DNA of 64,000 nt from [Clostridium] hylemonae DSM 15053 (GTDB taxonomy: Bacteria > Bacillota > Clostridia > Lachnospirales > Lachnospiraceae), in contig NZ_CP036524.1 in assembly GCF_008281175.1 (NCBI RefSeq), positions 3,596,001 through 3,660,000 of the forward strand. The letters run 5' to 3'. The translations under genes and the position numbers were made by a program. The notes under the pieces were generated by a model. The model saw nothing but the letters and a program-made list of their open reading frames with translations, searched no databases and was not told where the DNA came from. Shown in pieces: positions 35,927 to 43,166 of this stretch. Each line of letters starts with the position of its first letter. Position 1 is the stretch's first letter.

Positions 35927-36589
35927 CTATTTCCTGGAATGATGCGGCACATCGCCTACCTGTATACATGCCTTAGTGATCTCCACCGTTATCTGGCCCG
36001 CATACTTTTTCGTATAAAAGTTCATAAGCGGGGAGATAGCCTCCTTGCTCACCACCACATATTTTGGCGTAAGCTGCGTGAGCGCAAGCGCCGACGTATC
36101 CGCAATGCAGCGCGGACAGGTGCAGACGCCGAACTGCTCCATATACTCAAGCACCCTGTCCTGGACAAGGGTCTCCATCACATTCACATATGCGAAGTCC
36201 AGATCTTCCCCCGGTTCTTCCTCTTTTTTCTCTTCCGGAACCGCTTCCTGCTTCTGCGCGTCTTCCGTTTCCGGCTGTCTGTTTTCCTGCTTTTCGTCCT
36301 TTTCTTGGGCCGCTTTTTCTGTCCTGTCTTCGGTCTGCGCTTCTTCTTTCCCGTCAGTTCCTGTCTCCGGCTCCTGCGTTTTCTCCAGCTCTTCCTCCAG
36401 AGACAGTCTGATCGCGTCCGCAAGCTGTTCTTTCTCCGAAGACGGCTGCACGACCGATACAGAAGCCATCTTATCCGGCTCGACCGGAGGCTGCGGCTTC
36501 GCTGCTTTGCTGTCTTCTGTATTACTCTTGTCGTTTCCGCTGGACAGTAAATTCAATACATGATCCGTCTTATTCGTCTTTCTTGCCAT
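35927..36589 (-). CDS. ComFB-like protein with a long acidic N-terminal extension
   Basis: The 220-residue protein has two parts. Residues 1-130 are low-complexity, rich in E, K, Q and D, and probably disordered. Residues 133-215 match the late-competence ComFB family: VNVMETLVQDRVLEYMEQFG, then the cysteine cluster C156, C158, C161 (VCTCPRCIAD), then ALALTQLTPKYVV. ComFB-type proteins in cyanobacteria have been reported to bind cyclic dinucleotides, so a c-di-GMP or c-di-AMP receptor role is plausible here among chemotaxis and c-di-GMP genes; it is inference. It lies 15 bases after parA and upstream of fliD. Confidence 0.8.
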   Translation of the reverse strand: MARKTNKTDHVLNLLSSGNDKSNTEDSKAAKPQPPVEPDKMASVSVVQPSSEKEQLADAIRLSLEEELEKTQEPETGTDGKEEAQTEDRTEKAAQEKDEKQENRQPETEDAQKQEAVPEEKKEEEPGEDLDFAYVNVMETLVQDRVLEYMEQFGVCTCPRCIADTSALALTQLTPKYVVVSKEAISPLMNFYTKKYAGQITVEITKACIQVGDVPHHSRK

Positions 36590-36604
36590 CGTGTCTGCAC
36601 CCTC

Positions 36605-37378
36605 CTATGCCTCGTTCTCGATTTTATTCAACACTTCTTCTATGAATTCCCGGTAATCCTTTGACGGATTAGACCGGGGAGAATAGTCAAAGACACTCTT
36701 TCCATGGGCCGGCGCTTCTGCTGCCGACACGCCGGTGCGTATCCTGGAACCAAACAGCTCCGTCCCGATCTGGGAAGCGACCGTCTCCGCCATCTCCTGT
36801 ACATCCTTTGCAAGATTTGTTCTCCTGCTGAACCTTGTCAGCAGGATGCCAAGTACATGAAGGTCCGGGTTTACCGAGTTCTGAACTGCTTCTATTGTTT
36901 CTTTCAGCTGTACGAGGCCGACCAGGCTCAGTATTTCGGCAGCCATAGGTATGATGAGATAATCTGCGGCCGCATAGCCGCTGACGGTCAGTATGTTCAA
37001 AGACGGCGGCGTGTCAATGATTATGTAGTCGTAATCGTCTTTCACATCCTCCAGCACCTGCTTGAGGATCATCTGTCTGTTCTCCCCTTTCAGGATCATC
37101 TCGGCTTCGCTCAGAAGGATGTTTGATGTCAGTACATCGCCATATTCCTCAGTAGAGCGGACAGCGTCCCGGACACGTATCTCCTTCTTCAGCACTTCAT
37201 ACATCGTATGTCCGTCCTCTATATCCATCCCAAGGCTGAATCCAAGATTTCCCTGAGGGTCCAGGTCCACTGAAAGGACTTTTTTTCCTCTCTCAGACAG
37301 GCCGGCCGCGATGGCTCCGGAAGTCGTCGTCTTCCCCACTCCGCCTTTTTGATTCGTTAACACGATTGATACTGCCAC
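36605..37378 (-). CDS. ParA/Soj-family ATPase
   Basis: The 257-residue protein has the deviant Walker A KGGVGKTT (residues 11-18), the DLDPQGN motif and YIIIDTPPSLNIL. These mark a ParA/MinD-type ATPase that forms gradients on DNA or membranes. There is no parB or parS nearby; the neighbours are CheV, an EAL-like/HDOD protein and a ComFB-like protein. A role in positioning chemotaxis or signalling complexes, as for ParC in Vibrio, is more likely than plasmid partition. The start is taken as the GTG at 37378, 8 bases after GGAGG; a TTG at 37384 is too close to it. Confidence 0.85.
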   Translation of the reverse strand: MAVSIVLTNQKGGVGKTTTSGAIAAGLSERGKKVLSVDLDPQGNLGFSLGMDIEDGHTMYEVLKKEIRVRDAVRSTEEYGDVLTSNILLSEAEMILKGENRQMILKQVLEDVKDDYDYIIIDTPPSLNILTVSGYAAADYLIIPMAAEILSLVGLVQLKETIEAVQNSVNPDLHVLGILLTRFSRRTNLAKDVQEMAETVASQIGTELFGSRIRTGVSAAEAPAHGKSVFDYSPRSNPSKDYREFIEEVLNKIENEA

Positions 37379-37411
37379 AGTCAATTACCTCCAAGTATGC
37401 TTAATTTCACT

Positions 37412-38737
37412 TTAGTACAGAACATCTTCCAGATGTTCCCTGTCGTCGGAATCGTCAAAGTGCATGAACCGGCGTTCTTCTCCCGGCCGTTCAAATTCCG
37501 TTGTCAGTCCCTTCCAGATTTCATTTACTTCATCCACACAGTCAATGTACGTCTGCGCAAGCAGATAGGTCGGCACGCCCAGACTCTCCGACAGCTTTTT
37601 GCTCTGCTTCCAGTCCGCCCGCTCGTAAGCCAGCAGCAGGCTGTATATCTTCCCGGCCGTTCCTTCCTGTGCCACGAGCGCGTTTTTCACTTCGGCGCTG
37701 ACCGGTATCTCTTCCAGTATCTCCTCTTCCGTCGCATTTACCATATACTCAAGCGTAGAGAACATCCCGATCAGATAGGCGTCTGTCTTATTGATAGGAC
37801 AGTCTTTTATATATCCTACAAGCTCCGACGCGAAGGTCGCCCGAAGGAAGGATATTTTAAGCAGTTCTTCAGAGCTGCTGTCTGTCCCCTTGCTGTCAAA
37901 GCTGAGCATATACACCCACTGCCTCAGCTGGGTGATGCCGAGGGTGACGAGCGCCTGACGGATGGACGCGGTCCTCCGTCTCAGGGCAAAGTACGCTGAA
38001 TTGACAAGCTTTAAAAGCGCGTATGTCAGACCGGCGTCCCGGCTCACGATCTGCTCGATCTCCTCCATATCAGGCTCTTCCTCCGATACGGCGACCATGA
38101 GCTGGAAGAAGTTGCCCTGCATGTATTTTACCTTGTCTACTTTGCTGGCCAGCGTCTTGGCTACATAATTTCCTTCCAGATAATCCACTTTCAGTTTTAC
38201 GGCGTAATCATATACTTCTTTCGTGTTCACACCGGTCGCAATGCATTTTTTACCGGTCCCCTGCGCCATACTCACGATATTTTCGACTGATTTTTTACCT
38301 CTCTCCGTCTCCGTCGTTTCCGCCTGAGAGAGATTGATCCTTATGTATTTGGCATATTCCAGCATCTCCATATATTTCTGTGAAAACTGGAAATTGTTGA
38401 TGGCAAACTGATAACCAAGTTCGCAGTATTTTTTAATAAAAGGCGTTGCAAGAGGATGGATGATCAGGTTATCCTCTATCTGAATGATCACCTTGTCCGG
38501 TTCAAACATTTTCGGTGTATTTCTAAATAACAGTGACGGCGTAAATGTGATAAACATTATCTTGTCACTGACAAACTTATTGCTGTTATTCATAAGGAAA
38601 TTAGATATCATGTCTGCCGCAGAAGTCTCCGGCTCATCGTAAAAACTGTCGTCGCTTCCCTGAAACAGCAGTTCATAGCCTATTATATTTCCGGTCATTG
38701 TCTCTTTGATCGCCTGTCTAACAACACATCTGTCCAT
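37412..38737 (-). CDS. EAL-like/HDOD signalling protein (YuxH type), catalytically degenerate
   Basis: The 441-residue protein joins an N-terminal EAL-like domain (about 1-200) to a C-terminal HDOD domain (about 205-400). The EAL motif reads YELLF, and the metal-binding pair DD is replaced by NN in QFAINNFQF. The usual lysine strand reads IRINLS, so c-di-GMP hydrolysis is not expected. The HDOD part has IVSRDAGLTYALLKLVNSAYF and ASIRQALVTLGI. Such proteins act as signalling scaffolds. Its start overlaps the cheV stop by one base (TAATG). Confidence 0.85.
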   Translation of the reverse strand: MDRCVVRQAIKETMTGNIIGYELLFQGSDDSFYDEPETSAADMISNFLMNNSNKFVSDKIMFITFTPSLLFRNTPKMFEPDKVIIQIEDNLIIHPLATPFIKKYCELGYQFAINNFQFSQKYMEMLEYAKYIRINLSQAETTETERGKKSVENIVSMAQGTGKKCIATGVNTKEVYDYAVKLKVDYLEGNYVAKTLASKVDKVKYMQGNFFQLMVAVSEEEPDMEEIEQIVSRDAGLTYALLKLVNSAYFALRRRTASIRQALVTLGITQLRQWVYMLSFDSKGTDSSSEELLKISFLRATFASELVGYIKDCPINKTDAYLIGMFSTLEYMVNATEEEILEEIPVSAEVKNALVAQEGTAGKIYSLLLAYERADWKQSKKLSESLGVPTYLLAQTYIDCVDEVNEIWKGLTTEFERPGEERRFMHFDDSDDREHLEDVLY

Positions 38738-39651
38738 TATTCTCTTCCTCTCTGAAGCAAGTGGTCCATGACTGCAACAAGATGTCCTATCTCGGGTTTG
38801 GACAACTGCTCGTCCGCACCAAGTTCCCTCCCCTTAATCTCCATCTCCGGGTTGATCAGTGATGAAAAGATAATAAGCGGAATCTTTTTCAGCCTGTCAT
38901 CTTCTTTTACCAGTTTCGTCAATCTGTGCCCGTCCATCTGAGGCATCTCAATATCAGTGATTATAAGACTCACTTTATCGTCCAGCACGTCCTCATTTCT
39001 CACCTGTGACAGATAATTCCACGCCTCCTGCCCGTTGTTGAACTTATGGATCTGGGAATATCCCGATTTCGTCAGCGCAGTCTCTATCATACGGGACAGC
39101 AGTACGGAATCCTCCGCTAGCACTATAGAATATTCACTTCTGTTCCTGCCTGCAAAGCTTTCCACTTCCTCCAGCTGTATTCCGGTCTCCGGCGCTATAT
39201 CGGCGACAATTTTTTCAAAATCAAGGATCGTTATAAGTTCTTTCCCGCACTGGGCGATTCCCGTTGCCAGACCCTCCTCGCCGCCGTTTAATGTCTTGTC
39301 CGGTTTCTTTATGTCTTCCCAGGAAATTCTCTGGATGCCCACCACCGTATGTACCCGGAAGGCAATATGCATCTGGTTAAAGTTGGTGACCATGAACAAA
39401 TCTTTCGGCTGCGGTACTGTCGTGCGTCCGGTAAGATAGTACGGAAGGTCAACGACCGTGAGCATGATATCCCTCGGCTTGAATATCCCCTCCACCGCAT
39501 CGTGGGAATGGGGCACCGGTTTTATTTTGTCAGTCATCATGATCTCTCTGACTTTTGCCACATTTATTCCATAGAGTTCATCGTAGATCGTAAACTCCAT
39601 GATTTCTATTTCGTTTGTGCCTGATTCCAACAAGATTTCCGTATTCGCCAT
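38737..39651 (-). CDS. cheV: Chemotaxis coupling protein CheV (CheW-receiver fusion)
   Basis: The 304-residue protein has an N-terminal CheW-like domain (about 15-160; IMEFTIYDELYGINVAKVREI). A C-terminal receiver domain follows from about 172, with acidic EDS, phosphoacceptor region LIITDIEMPQMDG and KP near the end. It couples receptors to the kinase CheA and adjusts adaptation when phosphorylated. No cheA or cheW is in the window. A sigma-28-like box lies upstream. Confidence 0.93.
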   Translation of the reverse strand: MANTEILLESGTNEIEIMEFTIYDELYGINVAKVREIMMTDKIKPVPHSHDAVEGIFKPRDIMLTVVDLPYYLTGRTTVPQPKDLFMVTNFNQMHIAFRVHTVVGIQRISWEDIKKPDKTLNGGEEGLATGIAQCGKELITILDFEKIVADIAPETGIQLEEVESFAGRNRSEYSIVLAEDSVLLSRMIETALTKSGYSQIHKFNNGQEAWNYLSQVRNEDVLDDKVSLIITDIEMPQMDGHRLTKLVKEDDRLKKIPLIIFSSLINPEMEIKGRELGADEQLSKPEIGHLVAVMDHLLQRGRE

Positions 39652-39717
39652 ACTTTTTCTCCTCGCTTTCCTGTCCTGTCTGTTTCAATAGATCGGGCTG
39701 CGCGCCCTTTATATATT

Positions 39718-39745
39718 ATATCGGCATAACTCCTTCATCTGATAA
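39718..39745 (-). promoter_or_regulatory. Sigma-28-like promoter candidate before cheV
   Basis: On the minus strand GCCGATAT (39718-39725) is an exact flagellar -10 box. TTATC (39741-39745) lies 16 bases upstream of CCGATAT, matching CTAAA poorly but resembling the TTAAC at fliD. The same bases also contain TATAAT, so a housekeeping promoter cannot be excluded. Confidence 0.45.
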
Positions 39746-39752
39746 CGGATGA

Positions 39753-40223
39753 TCACATGACAATCTCCTGCCGCCCGAATGTACGTATGGTCACTTTTCC
39801 TGTCGCCGCGTCCACAAGCATTGTTCTCGCATAATTCTCCCCGACTTCCTGCCTCGTAAGGCGGATCTGCTCATTTCTCAAAATACTGCGCACACTTTCT
39901 ATATTTCTCTGCCCGATATTGGCAAGACTGCTGTTTCCCTGCACCTCGAACATCTTTGCGCCGCCCGCGATCTTACAGACATAGCGGCTTTTTACTCCCC
40001 CGAACACGGCCATCCGGCGCAGCGTCTCCCGGATCCCGGTGTCGGCAAATTTATACACCTGCGGCTCGGCAGGATTTTTAGACTCGGGAAGCATAATGTG
40101 CAGCAGGGCAGCCAGCTTGATCCCGGGGTCATAGAAACTGATCCCGATGCAGGAACCAAGCGCGTACGTGATCAGCGTACCCTCCTGACGGGTTATCTTC
40201 ATATCGGCAATGCCGACTTTCAT
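39753..40223 (-). CDS. cheD: Chemoreceptor glutamine deamidase CheD
   Basis: The 156-residue protein matches CheD: TYALGSCIGISFYDP carries the active-site cysteine (LGSCIG), and LLHIMLPES carries the catalytic histidine. It deamidates receptor glutamines and binds CheC to boost dephosphorylation of CheY-P. The ATG at 40223 is 6 bases after AGGTGA and 4 bases after the cheC stop; the frame also opens with a GTG upstream, which is disfavoured. Confidence 0.94.
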   Translation of the reverse strand: MKVGIADMKITRQEGTLITYALGSCIGISFYDPGIKLAALLHIMLPESKNPAEPQVYKFADTGIRETLRRMAVFGGVKSRYVCKIAGGAKMFEVQGNSSLANIGQRNIESVRSILRNEQIRLTRQEVGENYARTMLVDAATGKVTIRTFGRQEIVM

Positions 40224-40227
40224 CTCT

Positions 40228-40854
40228 CTATTCACCTATGTTCACCAGCTTCTTTAATAATTTATTCAGCGACTCAATATCCGGGAGCATCAGCAGACTG
40301 CTCTCAAGCTTGTGATGGCCCAGAATAAAGTTGCCTGTTATCATCATGATCTTATCTGTCTCATATCCAAATTCGATCATTGGAACGCTCAAGATCCCTC
40401 CGAGCATATTGATGGAGACAGCCGGCACCGACAGGTTTATTTCCATGCCTGAAAGCCCTGCCAGAGCGTTGACATAAGAAGAAATGATAATATTTCCCAC
40501 CTCGGTCACCGCCGATACGGCCATCTCGTCCATCTCGGAATAGTCCTCGATCTTACATCCGAGAATCGTCTCCGTCACCGCGTTGATAAAGTCCAGCTTC
40601 AGGAGAAAGAGCATGATCCCCTTCAGATCTCCCGACATCTGCACGAGAACCGCAGCCACCATCTCCTCGGGCTGACCGAGAAAGTCTGCCGCCTCGTTGA
40701 ATCCAAGTATCTCCACATCCGGGAGTGTGATCCTGACGTCTGTATTGAGCAGGCCGGAGACCGCGGTGGCCGCATTGCCCGTACCTATGCTCCCCACCTC
40801 TCTCATCACGTCCATTCCTATTTCTCCCATATCATCATAATGTTTGATTTCCAT
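40228..40854 (-). CDS. cheC: CheY-P phosphatase CheC
   Basis: The 208-residue protein has two CheC-type active-site helices: REVGSIGTGNAATA and TEVGNIIISSYVNALA, each with the E and N needed for CheY-P hydrolysis. It works with CheD, encoded directly after it, to set adaptation. It follows the rod-protein genes by 19 bases and is part of the long flagellar transcript. Confidence 0.94.
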   Translation of the reverse strand: MEIKHYDDMGEIGMDVMREVGSIGTGNAATAVSGLLNTDVRITLPDVEILGFNEAADFLGQPEEMVAAVLVQMSGDLKGIMLFLLKLDFINAVTETILGCKIEDYSEMDEMAVSAVTEVGNIIISSYVNALAGLSGMEINLSVPAVSINMLGGILSVPMIEFGYETDKIMMITGNFILGHHKLESSLLMLPDIESLNKLLKKLVNIGE

Positions 40855-40873
40855 AATATCCGCCTTCCTGTAC

Positions 40874-41584
40874 TTAGCCTCTGAGACTGTTTATTGTCTG
40901 CTCTATCTCGTCTGATGACTGAACCATCTTGAGCACATACGAGTACGCCCTCGACGACTCGACCGTATTGGCCATCTCCTGTGCCATGTCCACATTGGAC
41001 AGTTCCAGATATCCTTCCAGCAGCTTTGCCTCCCTGTTCAGCACAGGGGCGCCGTTTTTGGCGACAGGGACGAACTCATTGTCCCCGGCGCTCTGCATCC
41101 CGTCTGTACTTGCAAAGCTGTACACGCCCGGCCGGCCCTGAAGCGTTCCGCCCTGCACTCTGATCGGATTCTGCCCCTCGTCCAGAACGAGCTTGTTGGA
41201 ATCCGTCACCAGATAGAAACCGTCCGCCCTTCGGGAAAGGGAAAAGTGTCCATTGCGCGTATAGCTTATTTCGTTCGTCACAGGATCTCTGAGCATAAAG
41301 AAGCCGTCGCCCGATATGGCATAGTCATATCCGCCGATACCGTCCCCGAGTCCCGACTGTGAAAAATTGGTGTTCGTATGGTCCAGCACGGTCCCCGTGC
41401 CCGACGTCAGATGTGTGGCCACACCTTCTCCCGCTCTCATGTTATAATACATCAGATCCTGAAATACAGAACTCTTGGCTTTATATCCGTATGTATTTAC
41501 GTTGGCGAAGTTATTCGATATGACATTTAACTTATCCTGCTGCGTCCTCGCGCCGCGGGACGCTGTATAAAACGATGTGTTCAT
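40874..41584 (-). CDS. Flagellar basal-body rod protein, FlgF/FlgG type
   Basis: The 236-residue protein has the rod N-terminal signature LNVISNNFANVNTYGYK, the central DYAISGDGFFMLRDP and the C-terminal LELSNVDMAQEMANTVESSRAYSYVLKM. It is one of two adjacent rod paralogues located after the sigma factor; one should be the proximal (FlgF) and one the distal rod (FlgG). Assignment between them is not firm, so no symbol is given. Confidence 0.88.
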   Translation of the reverse strand: MNTSFYTASRGARTQQDKLNVISNNFANVNTYGYKAKSSVFQDLMYYNMRAGEGVATHLTSGTGTVLDHTNTNFSQSGLGDGIGGYDYAISGDGFFMLRDPVTNEISYTRNGHFSLSRRADGFYLVTDSNKLVLDEGQNPIRVQGGTLQGRPGVYSFASTDGMQSAGDNEFVPVAKNGAPVLNREAKLLEGYLELSNVDMAQEMANTVESSRAYSYVLKMVQSSDEIEQTINSLRG

Positions 41585-41599
41585 TTTATTCCCTCCTCA

Positions 41600-42352
41600 C
41601 TATACCGGTCCAAGCTGGGTAACTACTTTTCCGATGATCTGGTCATACATCTTAAGCACCTGCGCGCTGCTCTGCAGCGCTCTCTCTCCTGCCATCATCT
41701 GAGTCATCTCGTTCACCGGCTCTACATTAGAACTTTCCAGCGCTTTGTGCACCACATCCGCGTTAACTGCCGTCCCCTGGCCGGCTGACGTGTATACATC
41801 CCCGGTCGTCTTCGTCAGTTCTTCGTCATAATTCTGGAAGTCCACAACAGAAAGACGCCCCAGGAAGTTATTGCCGTCTTCACTGTACAGATTGCCGAGA
41901 CGGTCTGCTCTTATCTTATCTGTGCCAAGATAGATCGGTCCGTTCTGTCCGAGCACTCTCCCGACACCCTGCAGGGCCAGATAGCCGTTGTTATCAAGTG
42001 AAAAGGAACCGTTTCTCGTATATACCGTCCCATTCCCGGACTGGATGCGGAAGAAACCGGATGTGCCGATGGCAAAGTCCAGAGGACTTTCCGTCGACTC
42101 ATACCCCCCTGCCGCAAAATCAGTATAGTTTCTGTCCGCTGCCACAATGCGGTTCATTGTACCAAGCTGCGCGGGACTGCTCTTATCTTTATTCCCGCTG
42201 CGGTAGATCATCTCCTCCTTGAACGTCTTACACACAAACTGGTCGCGCTTATATCCCGGCGTTGACACGTTGGACATATTATTACTTATAACGTTCATCC
42301 GTCTCGTCTGCGTCAGAACTCCTGACGTAAGATTATAAAACCCCTGAAACAT
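41600..42352 (-). CDS. Flagellar basal-body rod protein, FlgF/FlgG type
   Basis: This 250-residue paralogue shows MNVISNNMSNVSTPGYKRDQ, PLDFAIGTSGFFRIQSG and the ending SSNVEPVNEMTQMMAGERALQSSAQVLKMYDQIIG. Its first 20 bases overlap the end of the sigma-factor gene, so rod protein and SigD are translated together. It may be FlgF or FlgG. Confidence 0.88.
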   Translation of the reverse strand: MFQGFYNLTSGVLTQTRRMNVISNNMSNVSTPGYKRDQFVCKTFKEEMIYRSGNKDKSSPAQLGTMNRIVAADRNYTDFAAGGYESTESPLDFAIGTSGFFRIQSGNGTVYTRNGSFSLDNNGYLALQGVGRVLGQNGPIYLGTDKIRADRLGNLYSEDGNNFLGRLSVVDFQNYDEELTKTTGDVYTSAGQGTAVNADVVHKALESSNVEPVNEMTQMMAGERALQSSAQVLKMYDQIIGKVVTQLGPV

Positions 42353-43157
42353 GATACCCCTCCCTTTCTAATTTTGTTTTTTCAGTAAAGTATTCTCTTA
42401 GTTTTCTGATAGCCCCTGCATGTATCTGGGAGATCCGCGGTTCACTTACGTGCAGGATGCCTGCGATCTCTTTCATATTCAGTTCTTCCATATAATACAG
42501 CGATATCACAGTCTGTTCGTTCTCTTTCAGGCTGCGGATCCCGTCCGCGAGCATGTGCCGGAACTCCTTGTCCATCAGATGTGCCTCCGGCTGTTCCTCT
42601 TTTTTGTCTGACGGTATCTGTATGCTCCGGTACTGCTCTTTCGTCTCTTCCAGTACCATGTCAAGCGACAGGACCGAGAACAGGCTTGCCTTTCCCATAA
42701 TATCTCTGAATTTCTCTATGTCCATATGAAGCAGTTCCGACAACTCCTCCGCCTCAGGTTCCCTTCCATGCTCGGAATAGAACACGGCAGACGCCTCTTT
42801 TATATCTCTGTAGCTCTTTCTCACCGTGCGCGGTATCCAGTCCTGCTTTCTCGCAATATCTATGATCATTCCGCGGATCCGTTTTGATACATAAGTCTCA
42901 AACTTTGCATTCTTGTCCGCCTCATATTTGTCGATCGCCTTCATAAGCATGATGACGCCCTCATTGACGATATCCTCCACCTGGCTGAATCCGGCATATA
43001 CATTGCGCATCTGTACCGCAATGCTCTTGACGATATACAGATACCTGAGTGCAATTTCCTGCTTGACCTCCAGACTCCCTGTCTTACGGTAGAGCTCAAG
43101 AAGTTCTTCATTCGTCTGGTCCGCCAGATTCTTTTTCCGCTTCTCTTCCTGTACCAT
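42333..43157 (-). CDS. sigD: Flagellar RNA polymerase sigma factor (sigma-28/SigD, FliA/WhiG family)
   Basis: The 274-residue protein has sigma regions 2 to 4: YLYIVKSIAVQMRNVYAGFSQVEDIVNEG in region 2 (read in order), FETYVSKRIRGMIIDIARKQDWIPRTVR, and a region 4 helix-turn-helix MKEIAGILHVSEPRISQIHAGAIRKLRE. It directs late flagellar promoters and is held by FlgM. The ATG at 43157 is 6 bases after AGGGG; the frame also opens at a TTG two codons earlier. It directly follows flhA. Confidence 0.92.
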   Translation of the reverse strand: MVQEEKRKKNLADQTNEELLELYRKTGSLEVKQEIALRYLYIVKSIAVQMRNVYAGFSQVEDIVNEGVIMLMKAIDKYEADKNAKFETYVSKRIRGMIIDIARKQDWIPRTVRKSYRDIKEASAVFYSEHGREPEAEELSELLHMDIEKFRDIMGKASLFSVLSLDMVLEETKEQYRSIQIPSDKKEEQPEAHLMDKEFRHMLADGIRSLKENEQTVISLYYMEELNMKEIAGILHVSEPRISQIHAGAIRKLREYFTEKTKLEREGYHVSGVL

Positions 43158-43166
43158 ACGCAACCC

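Noticed and set aside
36605-37378. Plasmid or phage partition system
   Set aside because: There is no parB, no centromere-like repeats and no replication gene; all neighbours are chromosomal motility genes.
39690-39705. Short GGGC/GCCC hairpin upstream of cheV as a terminator
   Set aside because: The stem is only four pairs and no T run follows, so it is too weak to call.
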